Position numbers and translations under genes: made by a program
Notes under the pieces: model-generated
Database searches by the model: none
Told to the model about the DNA's origin: nothing
The model's input: only the letters and a program-made list of their open reading frames with translations
Source of the DNA: Candidatus Omnitrophota bacterium
Lineage (GTDB): Bacteria; Omnitrophota; Gorgyraeia; Duberdicusellales; 4484-171
NCBI GenBank assembly: GCA_030631705.1
Contig: DAOVKQ010000037.1
Location: 1-6,748, forward strand
Direction: 5' to 3'
Length of the DNA: 6,748 nt
In this document: one piece after another, positions 1-5,698 of the stretch
Layout: every line of letters begins with the position of its first letter
Numbering within the stretch: the first letter of the stretch is position 1

Positions 1-147
1 CATAATAGGAAATTTTGTGACTACATGCAAAATAGCTTTTAATCGTTCGCCGGCTATTTTTTTCAAAGCCTCGGACATAATTTGCATGCCGAAAAAAAAG
101 AGCCCAAGCCCGCCAATCAATAAAAATATTGTTTCTTTAACCATCAT
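1..147 (-). CDS. Na/Pi-cotransporter family membrane protein, N-terminal fragment
   Basis: Only the first 49 codons are inside the window; the gene runs off the left edge and has no stop here. The visible protein starts MMVKETIFLLIGGLGLFFFG and continues MQIMSEALKKIAGERLKAIL. The glycine-rich hydrophobic helix (about residues 7-20), followed by GMQIMSEALKKIAGERL, is the typical N-terminus of bacterial Na+/phosphate symporters (Na_Pi_cotrans, NptA/YjbB-like). Members are integral inner-membrane proteins with two repeated transport domains, often followed by a PhoU-like domain; those parts cannot be seen here. Two adjacent ATG codons (147 and 144) are both possible starts, and neither has a strong Shine-Dalgarno. 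The gene is transcribed divergently from the PilZ gene. Family assignment from 49 residues is fairly good because the motif is distinctive; substrate is inferred from the family. Confidence 0.75.
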   Translation of the reverse strand, partial: MMVKETIFLLIGGLGLFFFGMQIMSEALKKIAGERLKAILHVVTKFPIM

Positions 148-189
148 TTATATTTTTTATTCTTTACGAAAAAGGCCGTTGCCTTGATA

Positions 190-218
190 AGGGTACAATA
201 AAATACTGCTTATGTCAA
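190..218 (-). promoter_or_regulatory. Candidate sigma70-type promoter for the Na/Pi transporter gene
   Basis: On the minus strand a perfect -35 hexamer TTGACA (218-213) is followed by a 17-bp spacer and TACCCT (195-190), a poor -10 matching at 3 of 6 positions. Initiation would fall near 183, giving a leader of about 35 nt. The exact -35 and correct spacing are in favour; the weak -10 is against. Confidence 0.3.
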
Positions 219-224
219 GGGCAC

Positions 225-238
225 TGAAAGCGTTTCCA
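225..238. promoter_or_regulatory. LacI/CcpA (cre-like) operator candidate
   Basis: TGAAAGCGTTTCCA is an imperfect palindrome around a central CG. It fits the degenerate cre form TGWAARCGYTWNCW at every position, and resembles operators of LacI-family sugar regulators in general. It lies 7 bp upstream of the candidate -35 of the Na/Pi gene and 70 bp upstream of the PilZ start, so it could act on either divergent gene. No regulator gene is in the window. This is a motif match only. Confidence 0.35.
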
Positions 239-307
239 CAAAATCCGCCCTATCCTCTGAAAAATCCTGATAATATATGGTATTTCTTAAACATGGGGAG
301 GTGAATT

Positions 308-682
308 ATGTTAAGAAAATACAACCAACGAACCAAAACAAAAGAACGGCGCGGACACATAAGGTCTAATAAATCTCTAACTGTAACACTGTGTCCGTCA
401 AAATACTTGCTGAAAAATGACTTTCTGACTAAAGATATCTCTGAAGGAGGAATATGCCTGCTCACTCGCTACAAAATGGAAATTGGAGAAAATGTAAACT
501 TAGGTATTTATCTACCTGGCTCTAAAAAACCCGCGCTGGCTGTCGGAAAAGTCGTAAGAAGAAACGAAACAAATGATATCAAATTTCCCTTTTTATTGGG
601 AATAGAATTTACTGAAATAGATAGTGATGCTTATCAGCAAATACGTAATAATATAAGATATTATCTCCTAACAGACCAATGA
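308..682 (+). CDS. PilZ-domain protein, putative c-di-GMP receptor
   Basis: This is a 124-residue single-domain protein. Both halves of the c-di-GMP-binding signature are present: RxxxR as R15-G-H-I-R19 in the basic N-terminal segment, and D/NxSxxG as D43-I-S-E-G-G48. The rest fits a PilZ beta-barrel, with strands around residues 62-83 and the usual closing segment LLGIEFTEID (97-106). PilZ proteins change conformation on binding c-di-GMP and act on motility, secretion, polysaccharide synthesis or transcription; nothing here names the partner. The start is firm: GGGGAGGTGA (295-304) ends 3 nt before the ATG, with the GGAGG core 6 nt upstream. There is no signal peptide or membrane segment, so the protein is cytosolic. 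Upstream, GATAAT (269-274) is a good -10-like hexamer but has no matching -35. The gene is monocistronic, convergent with the NUDIX gene and divergent from the transporter gene. Confidence 0.88.
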   Translation: MLRKYNQRTKTKERRGHIRSNKSLTVTLCPSKYLLKNDFLTKDISEGGICLLTRYKMEIGENVNLGIYLPGSKKPALAVGKVVRRNETNDIKFPFLLGIEFTEIDSDAYQQIRNNIRYYLLTDQ

Positions 683-716
683 TTATAGGCAAACCAAAAA
701 AGTAAATTAAACCATA

Positions 717-748
717 GATCCTTCGACTTCCTTTGGTCGTTCAGGATC
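717..748. repeat. REP-like imperfect hairpin between convergent genes
   Basis: Outer arms GATCCT (717-722) and AGGATC (743-748) are exact inverse complements, and inner arms CGAC (724-727) and GTCG (736-739) also pair. They are separated by small bulges, with an 8-nt loop. The element covers the first base pairs of the NUDIX stop codon (TGA, 749-747) and lies 35 bp after the PilZ stop. Short 'GATCCTGA...GTCGAAGGATC' hairpins of this kind are widespread as dispersed intergenic repeats. There is no T-tract on either strand, so it is not a canonical intrinsic terminator, though it may protect or separate the two convergent transcripts. Confidence 0.45.
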
Positions 749-1151
749 AATTCGACTGGCGTAAAAAATCCAGTATCTTTCTATCTGCAGAGGCAAGATC
801 TAATTTTCCAATTTCTTCTAAGCCTAGCCATTTAAAGTCCTGGCACTCTATACATTGTATTTTTCCTTTTAGAATAAAAGAGTTATAAAGATATATGGTT
901 ATTCTCATGGAAGGAATTTCATCTTCAAAAGTAGATACTAATTTACCGACAGAAACCTCAATCCCAAGCTCCTCTTGCATCTCTCTTTTTAAAGCTTCCT
1001 GTTTGTTTTCGCCTTCCTCAACCTTACCTCCGGGAAATTCCCACATTGAACCAAACTGATCATTTTCCAGCCTCTGGCAAACTAAATACTTCCCCTTATG
1101 CCTAATAAGTGCCCCTGCTACATCAAAAGTCAGTTTTTTATCACTTGCCAT
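747..1151 (-). CDS. NUDIX hydrolase, MutT-like (probable (8-oxo-)dNTP pyrophosphatase)
   Basis: From the ATG at 1151 the protein has 134 residues, the normal size of a stand-alone MutT/NudG-type enzyme. The Nudix box (GX5EX7REUXEEXGU) is complete at residues 42-64, with G42, E48, R56, E57, E60, E61 and G63; these glutamates bind the Mg2+ that drives cleavage of a nucleoside diphosphate linked to another group. The first beta-strand is LTFDVAGALIRHKGKYLVCQ (8-27), and WEFPGG precedes the box as in MutT proteins that sanitise oxidised dGTP. Substrate is inferred. The frame stays open upstream to a TTG at 1211, giving 20 more residues including FFCRSC. I prefer 1151 because the family starts just before the first strand and the TTG has no ribosome-binding site. 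The ATG also lacks a close Shine-Dalgarno; AGGAG lies 19 nt upstream. The stop overlaps a REP-like hairpin. Confidence 0.88.
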   Translation of the reverse strand: MASDKKLTFDVAGALIRHKGKYLVCQRLENDQFGSMWEFPGGKVEEGENKQEALKREMQEELGIEVSVGKLVSTFEDEIPSMRITIYLYNSFILKGKIQCIECQDFKWLGLEEIGKLDLASADRKILDFLRQSN

Positions 1152-1293
1152 ATTTTCAAGCTTTGCGCAGCTCCTGCAAAAAAAGAGTTGGTTCCTTTTA
1201 TTGCCTGCCAATCTATTTCACATTTCAGTGCCTGACCTTATATGCTCTGCTTCGCGCCTCAATAGCTAATACGCAGGTAGCGCTTCGCAGCAG

Positions 1294-1425
1294 CGTTCTT
1301 CTCCGCCTTACAAAATAATGAATTTGCCCTGTTGGACTCTCACAGTATGAACAATTAAGTGAAACTACGGCGACGTTGCTTCGAAGCCCTACCATCGCTT
1401 TACTTGCGAAGGGCGAAGAAGAACG
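1294..1425. repeat. Inverted-repeat-bounded element beside tRNA-Ser
   Basis: CGTTCTTCTCCGCC (1294-1307) and GGCGAAGAAGAACG (1412-1425) are inverse complements at 13 of 14 positions. They bound 104 bp that hold no recognisable gene. The right end coincides with the last two bases of tRNA-Ser. Inside, 1379-1418 forms its own bulged hairpin. Together with 1152-1293, which also has no gene, the tract is rich in GCTTCGC/GCGAAG motifs (1249, 1282, 1406, 1413, and GCTTCGA at 1378). It looks like a small non-autonomous or REP-type repeat; no transposase is present. Confidence 0.5.
1379..1418 (-). repeat. Bulged stem-loop just 3' of tRNA-Ser
   Basis: Paired segments are CTTC (1379-1382) with GAAG (1415-1418), GCCCT (1386-1390) with AGGGC (1410-1414), and TCGC (1395-1398) with GCGA (1406-1409). 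They are separated by one-sided bulges GAA and ACCA, with a 7-nt loop. In the tRNA transcript it starts 5 nt after the discriminator base. No U-tract follows, so it is probably a repeat hairpin, or possibly a 3' processing signal, rather than a classical terminator. Confidence 0.4.
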
Positions 1426-1510
1426 GAGAGGGGGAGATTCGAACTCCCGGACCATTACTGGTCACGTGTTCTCCAAACACGCGCACTAAGCCGGACTATG
1501 CGACCTCTCC
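1424..1510 (-). tRNA. trnS: tRNA-Ser (anticodon GGA)
   Basis: The 87-nt minus-strand sequence folds into a complete class II cloverleaf. The acceptor arm is GGAGAGG paired with CCTCTCC, with discriminator G as in serine tRNAs. The D arm is GCAT/GTGC. The anticodon arm is CGTGT-TTGGAGA-ACACG, with anticodon GGA at 1474-1472, reading UCC/UCU. A long variable arm GACC-AGTAAT-GGTC is characteristic of tRNA-Ser, and the T arm is GGGAG-TTCGAAT-CTCCC. CCA is not encoded: the genomic 3' sequence is TTC, so CCA must be added enzymatically. The 5' end lies 58 bp after the DUF2934 stop on the same strand. No convincing dedicated promoter or terminator is visible, so readthrough from upstream is possible. 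Confidence 0.96.
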
Positions 1511-1568
1511 GAAAAAAATGAAGACAATCAAATAAGTTCTTTTTATTGCACAAAAAACGGGAAAGACT

Positions 1569-1841
1569 TTATTTTTTCTTAAGCTGAATCATAATTTGCT
1601 TTTCAGCCTTAATCCAAATATCCAAATCTTTGTTGCCGGGTTTATCCATCTGCTTCCATATATAATATGCCCTTGTTTGTATGTATTCGGAAATTTGCTC
1701 AATAGTAGGCTGCAATTCTTGCGCTTCGGTAAAATGTTCTTTTTTTTCCGAAACTTTGGTTTTCACTCTACTGTTTGCCTTTGTTTTAGTTACAGCCTTT
1801 TTAACAGATTTAACAATGCGCTTCCTTTTGACAACCATCAT
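1569..1841 (-). CDS. DUF2934-domain protein with Lys-rich N-terminal tail
   Basis: This is a 90-residue protein of unknown function. Residues about 47-84 match the DUF2934 pattern: I50, R57-A-Y-Y-I-W62, a polar turn DKPGNKDLD, then W76 and A79-E80. The first 35 residues are strongly basic (14 Lys/Arg), in a KxVKKxVTKTK style recalling H1-like or nucleic-acid-binding tails. There is no signal peptide or membrane helix. It has a perfect Shine-Dalgarno and two tandem ATGs; the second, at 1838, has the better spacing, so the mature N-terminus may be MVVKRKR. Its start is 27 bp after the GH57 glucanotransferase stop on the same strand, so the two are probably cotranscribed. DUF2934 proteins are commonly small soluble proteins of unknown role; a link to glucan metabolism is suggested here only by position. 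Confidence 0.82.
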   Translation of the reverse strand: MMVVKRKRIVKSVKKAVTKTKANSRVKTKVSEKKEHFTEAQELQPTIEQISEYIQTRAYYIWKQMDKPGNKDLDIWIKAEKQIMIQLKKK

Positions 1842-1843
1842 TT

Positions 1844-1850
1844 ACCTCCT
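1844..1850 (-). promoter_or_regulatory. Strong ribosome-binding site of the DUF2934 gene
   Basis: AGGAGGT on the minus strand (1850-1844), preceded by AAAGG-like purines, is a full anti-16S match. From the AGGAGG core the first ATG (1841) is 3 nt away and the second (1838) 6 nt away, which favours the second as main start. It is much stronger than the ribosome-binding sites of the GH57 genes upstream, suggesting that the small protein is translated at a higher rate from a shared message. Confidence 0.7.
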
Positions 1851-1868
1851 TTCATAGATGTATTATTA

Positions 1869-3911
1869 CTATTTTATCTGGGATATCCCACAATTAATGT
1901 TAAATGAATCTTTTTTGCCTCTATTTATAAATAGAATCGCGACTTGCTGATATACTTTCTCAAATCCGCCCTCTGAAGAAGAAACCGAATAAACAGGCGC
2001 GACAAAAATAGTCGACTCAGTCACTTTAAAATTAAAACATATTTTCTTAAAATCATCTTTTATGGTCAAATCTTTTGCCCTGTCGATTACTAAACTTTTG
2101 GAAAGCTTTAGACGCTTCCCGCCGGCAATAAAAGTTACGTGTTCGGGAGACTGCAGAGATAAATTGAATTCTGTGCCAAAATCATATTTCTTAAAAACTG
2201 AAATATTCTTAAAATTATACTTAGCATCAAAACAAGAACCAAGAGAAAAAGAAATCCTTTTCGCGAATTGCAAGTCCTTATTATAATTATAATCCAATAC
2301 AATACCGGTTTTGTTCTCTTTAATGTTCAACTGATAACTATCATTTCCCAAAGTCTTAAAATTTCTGCCGTGGATAAAATTATCAATAGTTATTCCCCTG
2401 GACAGAATATGATCTACCAGGCAAAGTTTTTCGTAACTGTCATAAACAAGATACTTATCTAAATTTTTCTCCTTCACCCCTATACTGTCGTGAATTGTCT
2501 TAATTTTACCCGCGTCCTCACCTATATTATCCTTTATCTTGGCGTGATATGATTCTTGCTGCCGGGTAATTGTATTTACAATATTGAAACTTTTATCTCT
2601 TAGGCTTAGCTCAAGGAAAGCTCCCCCTTTATCAGACAGCACAGCAACAAAAAAAGAGTTTTTTATAATTGTCTCTTGGTAACCGTCTAAATCAAAATCA
2701 ACTCTTTCACACGACAACGAGCCCTTGAATTTACCTTTATCCAGCTCTTTTTCCGCTTTTATCAAATTCTCATAAATAGCCGCCCTGATATGCCCCAAAT
2801 AAAAACCCCCGAAAATACCGTGCCAATAACCACAATTGCACTGGGCCTTATAGAGACAGTCAAAGGCCATACTATCTTTACTGAGTTTAGCCGAATTAAT
2901 CTTATGACTTATAAAAAGCATTCTTTTATGCATATAATTTAAACGTTGATATTTACTATAGAAATTCCTAAAGAACCCTCCTCTTATGAAGTCTTTTGCC
3001 GGACGTAAATTCTCATTGCGCTCAACACATTCTTTTAGCCTCTGATAATTAATAAAACTCTCCGGGCTAAGCACCCATTCTCCCATCTCCTCATAAGAAG
3101 CTGTGGGTAGATAAATGAGTCCCTTTGATTTAAATTTAGCGACTGCTTCGCCGGCGGTAAGGGTCTCGATTACATTTCCCGCTTCTGTCAGGAGGCGAAA
3201 AAAATTATCAAGCCATCCTTTATTATAAACCCAGTCATAAGTATGCGGCCACATTCCGAATTTCTCGCCGTCATCAAAAAGAGTAATTAAAACGTCTTCT
3301 TCTTTAGCAAAGCTCTTTAAAAGGCCTATGGCTTCATGAGCCTGAGAAAACGGTATTTTATAACGCAGCTGCTTGCTGATGGGAAAAACAAAGATTGGTT
3401 TTAGTGATTCTTCGGTAGTATAGTAGCCAAAAAACTCTTCCTCATTCATCCCGGCATAGCGGAAATGAGTATCGTCTAAAAAAGTATAGCTAAGGCCTGC
3501 TTTGTTGATTATCTCTGCCAAAGGGGGCTCCCAAACTCTCTCCGTAAGCCATATTCCCTGCGGAATCTGTTTAAAAGTTTTTTTTATGAACTTATTCATC
3601 AGTTCAATCTGGGATAATTTATCCTTATCACTGATAATCGGCAAAATAGGCTCATAATATCCGCCGCTTACAATTTCAATCTGGCCGCGTAAGGCCATGT
3701 TTCTTAATTTATCGATAAAATTCTTATTTTCGGATAAAATCCAATCATACAACGGTCCGCTCATATGGACATTGCATTTTATATTTGGATATTTATCAAG
3801 AATATTTATGAAAGGAAGATAACAATTATCAAAGGCTTGTTTAAATATATGCTCGAAATTACCTACCGGCTGATGGTTGTGAATACCGAAAACAAAATAT
3901 ACTTTCCCCAT
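1869..3911 (-). CDS. GH57 4-alpha-glucanotransferase / alpha-amylase
   Basis: The 680-residue protein matches the architecture of Thermococcus litoralis 4-alpha-glucanotransferase (about 659 residues) and Dictyoglomus AmyA (similar size). The GH57 barrel is residues 1 to about 300. It shows HNHQP (11-15), GQIEIVSGGYYEP (76-88), the nucleophile motif IWLTERVWEP with E124, and the acid/base motif LFDDGEKFGMWP with D213/D214. After this come the helical DUF1925-like part, including MHKRML (327-332) and KAQCNCGYWHGIFGG (355-369), and a C-terminal beta-sandwich (DUF1926-like, about 400-680) starting at RVDFDLDGYQE. Family members transfer or hydrolyse alpha-1,4-glucan segments; transferase versus amylase cannot be separated by eye. 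No signal peptide is present, so it is cytosolic. The start at 3911 gives the family's N-terminus, with only a weak GTGAGAA upstream. It is third of the GH57 block, separated from the second by a repeat element, and followed closely by DUF2934. Confidence 0.93.
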   Translation of the reverse strand: MGKVYFVFGIHNHQPVGNFEHIFKQAFDNCYLPFINILDKYPNIKCNVHMSGPLYDWILSENKNFIDKLRNMALRGQIEIVSGGYYEPILPIISDKDKLSQIELMNKFIKKTFKQIPQGIWLTERVWEPPLAEIINKAGLSYTFLDDTHFRYAGMNEEEFFGYYTTEESLKPIFVFPISKQLRYKIPFSQAHEAIGLLKSFAKEEDVLITLFDDGEKFGMWPHTYDWVYNKGWLDNFFRLLTEAGNVIETLTAGEAVAKFKSKGLIYLPTASYEEMGEWVLSPESFINYQRLKECVERNENLRPAKDFIRGGFFRNFYSKYQRLNYMHKRMLFISHKINSAKLSKDSMAFDCLYKAQCNCGYWHGIFGGFYLGHIRAAIYENLIKAEKELDKGKFKGSLSCERVDFDLDGYQETIIKNSFFVAVLSDKGGAFLELSLRDKSFNIVNTITRQQESYHAKIKDNIGEDAGKIKTIHDSIGVKEKNLDKYLVYDSYEKLCLVDHILSRGITIDNFIHGRNFKTLGNDSYQLNIKENKTGIVLDYNYNKDLQFAKRISFSLGSCFDAKYNFKNISVFKKYDFGTEFNLSLQSPEHVTFIAGGKRLKLSKSLVIDRAKDLTIKDDFKKICFNFKVTESTIFVAPVYSVSSSEGGFEKVYQQVAILFINRGKKDSFNINCGISQIK

Positions 3912-3946
3912 AATTTCTCACTGTCCGTTCGTCAATCACGCGGATA

Positions 3947-4086
3947 AACACAGATGCACTCGATACTAGATGCTCGATTCTCGTTTTTTAAATTTCTTTT
4001 ATATTTATCATCTATCATGTAATATCGAGTATCAAGGATCAAGGATCAAGCATCGAGCATCAAAGACATCTGCGATCATCTGTGTT
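3947..4086. repeat. 140-bp inverted-repeat element made of 7-bp tandem units
   Basis: Perfect 10-bp terminal inverted repeats AACACAGATG (3947-3956) and CATCTGTGTT (4077-4086) bound the element. Inside, 3962-3982 is three tandem heptamers, GATACTA, GATGCTC and GATTCTC. At 4027-4061 are five heptamers in opposite orientation: GAGTATC, AAGGATC twice, AAGCATC and GAGCATC, whose inverse complements all fit GATNCTY. The arms flank an AT-rich centre of about 40 bp. A second CATCTG lies at 4067-4072. The element ends 1 bp from the stop of the upstream GH57 gene and 35 bp before the next GH57 start, filling most of the 176-bp gap. Transcribed, the arms could pair into a long imperfect hairpin. No clear promoter was found in it. 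Confidence 0.75.
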
Positions 4087-4087
4087 C

Positions 4088-5656
4088 TTACATTATATAG
4101 GAAGGCGGTTTTTTGCCAAGAATTTTATAAATCTTCTTAATATAAGAAAAAAATATTTTTTCAAAATCACCGGCTACATCTTCAAAAGTATTCCACCAGT
4201 TCCAATCGCTTCCTTCAAGAATATAAAAATACCCCAGGAGCTTCTGTTTGGTTTTCTCATCTTCAGGCATATGCTCTATTAAATCCCGCACGCGTTTTAA
4301 AGCCTGCCAATTCCTGTTATTGTCGCGCGAACCTACCCATACGCCGAAATCTGAATTTATCCATGAACCCGGGGATAACCTTTGCAAAGGTTTTGCCTTC
4401 TCGCGCGAAAGAAATTCCGAAGGAGTGCTAGAGCAAAGAATATCACTTCTTTCTAAGCCCGAATAAACTGCCTTTAAAAAATCTATCCCGCCGTTTTTGT
4501 AATACTCCCAGGCATTTTCTCCATCCATAATAATGGTAATCGCGCGGTGCTTCAGTAAATTTTTTGTATAATAATGCGTCCGCTTAAAATGTTCCAATAA
4601 ATCATTCGCGGCAAAAGCAGAGTCTTCCCATCCCTGATAAATAAAACTTATGGCATCGGATAAATTCCTGTCCCGGAAAAAGATGTTCATTCCTCTAAAA
4701 TTATACGGACGGTAAATTATATGCCTCTGGTCTTTTATCAAATCATAGGGCACAAATTCACTGGTAAGGCTTTTAAACAATATTCCTTCATCGGTCCCGA
4801 TCCACTTAAATCCTTGTTTGGCATAGATCTTAACCACCTCTTCCGAAACACTCCCCTCTGAAGGCCAGCTTCCTTCCGGAGAATAACCAAAAACTTCACT
4901 GAATATATCGCAAGCTTTATCAAGATGCCAAACGCAGTCTTCGGGATGAGAAAATCGCAAGCGCGGGACATTAAGATAGGAAAATTCTCTCACTATATCA
5001 GTATCACAAACCAAAGGCATAATAGGATGGGAATAGGGGGTAACAGAAAGTTCAATTCTCTTTTCTTTAAGCAGCCTTCTATAAAGCGGTATCGTTTTAG
5101 AAATAATCCTGTATTGAGCGTCAATAATATATTTCTTATCCTGCTGTTTATATCCACAACCCTTAGCAAGCAAAAGCTTTAGATTTTTGTCTTTCTTGAG
5201 GGAATAAGGATGAAACCAGGAAAGATTAAAAATTGCCTGTAAGTCTCCTAGTTCCTGATTGCTAAATTTTTTATTTTTACCTTGTTTCTTCCGGTATAAC
5301 TGCAGGTACCGTTTATTGAAGCGTATTCCCCGCTCATAATTTACGGAAAAAAATCTATCAACGATAAACTTTCGTTCTCTCGCGCTTAAATCGGCAGGGT
5401 TTTTTAAACTTAATTTAGCGTAATAATCCTGCGCTTGGCCGTTCGCGTATTCAAGCAGCTGAGCAAGCAGAATACCGCTAAAATTAAATGTAGCTTTTAC
5501 CTTGTCAAACTTATCTAAAATTGCGGCCATACCGTAATAATCTTTTACGCCATGCAGCCTAACCCAGGGAAGAAGGTAAACCCCGGTCTGCGGATCTTTA
5601 TAGCAGGGTTGGTGCATATGCCATAAGAATATAACTTCGGTAGGTGTTTTCGTCAT
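4088..5656 (-). CDS. GH57 amylopullulanase / alpha-amylase-type glycoside hydrolase
   Basis: The 522-residue protein is a stand-alone GH57 catalytic unit (COG1449-like). Motif 1 is WHMHQP (12-17), followed by LPWVRLHGVKDYYGM, the usual start of amylopullulanase-type GH57 enzymes. Other marks are TPYSHPIMPL (206-215), nucleophile motif GSWPSEGSVS with E267, WIGTDEGILF (285-294), acid/base motif IIMDGENAWEYY with D378, SPGSWINSDFGVWVG (428-442) and EGSDWNWWNTFED (481-493). Such enzymes hydrolyse alpha-1,4 and sometimes alpha-1,6 links in glycogen, starch or pullulan; which links cannot be told here. It lacks a signal peptide, SLH domain or binding module, so intracellular action is likely, unlike secreted archaeal amylopullulanases. 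The start is 42 bp after the branching-enzyme stop; its Shine-Dalgarno is poor. A 16-bp palindrome lies just upstream. The stop abuts a repeat element. Confidence 0.92.
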   Translation of the reverse strand: MTKTPTEVIFLWHMHQPCYKDPQTGVYLLPWVRLHGVKDYYGMAAILDKFDKVKATFNFSGILLAQLLEYANGQAQDYYAKLSLKNPADLSARERKFIVDRFFSVNYERGIRFNKRYLQLYRKKQGKNKKFSNQELGDLQAIFNLSWFHPYSLKKDKNLKLLLAKGCGYKQQDKKYIIDAQYRIISKTIPLYRRLLKEKRIELSVTPYSHPIMPLVCDTDIVREFSYLNVPRLRFSHPEDCVWHLDKACDIFSEVFGYSPEGSWPSEGSVSEEVVKIYAKQGFKWIGTDEGILFKSLTSEFVPYDLIKDQRHIIYRPYNFRGMNIFFRDRNLSDAISFIYQGWEDSAFAANDLLEHFKRTHYYTKNLLKHRAITIIMDGENAWEYYKNGGIDFLKAVYSGLERSDILCSSTPSEFLSREKAKPLQRLSPGSWINSDFGVWVGSRDNNRNWQALKRVRDLIEHMPEDEKTKQKLLGYFYILEGSDWNWWNTFEDVAGDFEKIFFSYIKKIYKILGKKPPSYIM

Positions 5657-5667
5657 GCTACTTGAAC

Positions 5668-5696
5668 TTTAAATCCTAAATTTAGGATCTTGTCAT
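5668..5696 (-). promoter_or_regulatory. Candidate internal promoter for the GH57 amylopullulanase-type gene
   Basis: On the minus strand ATGACA (5696-5691, 5 of 6 to TTGACA) is followed by a 17-bp spacer and TTTAAA (5673-5668, 4 of 6 to TATAAT). The spacer almost coincides with the perfect palindrome at 5673-5688. Initiation would fall only about 5-7 nt before the start codon, which is a point against it or would imply a nearly leaderless message. Confidence 0.25.
5673..5688. promoter_or_regulatory. Perfect 16-bp palindrome, operator candidate
   Basis: ATCCTAAATTTAGGAT is identical on both strands, with no spacer. It sits in the 42-bp gap between two GH57 genes, 10 bp after the branching-enzyme stop and 16 bp before the next start codon. 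A spacer-free palindrome makes a poor hairpin, so binding of a dimeric regulator is more plausible than termination. Confidence 0.4.
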
Positions 5697-5698
5697 AT

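Noticed and set aside
218..251. AGGGC...GCCCT pairing upstream of PilZ considered as a c-di-GMP riboswitch
   Set aside because: Only a 5-bp stem with a 24-nt loop is present and none of the conserved c-di-GMP aptamer elements can be seen.
1225..1455. 76-codon open frame on the minus strand overlapping tRNA-Ser
   Set aside because: It runs antisense-free through the tRNA itself and the hairpin-rich repeat tract, shows no domain, and has arginine/serine-rich content typical of structured GC-richer repeat DNA.
1551..1570. T-run after the DUF2934 gene considered as an intrinsic terminator
   Set aside because: The T-run on the minus strand is preceded only by a weak A/T pairing with no GC-rich stem.
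1596..1907. 103-codon hydrophobic open frame on the plus strand
   Set aside because: It is antisense to the DUF2934 gene, which has a perfect Shine-Dalgarno and a recognisable domain; the hydrophobic Phe/Leu content comes from reading lysine-rich codons in reverse.
4027..4061. Tandem 7-bp repeats considered as a CRISPR-like array
   Set aside because: Units are 7 bp, directly adjacent and without spacers, and oppositely oriented copies occur in the other arm; no cas gene is present.
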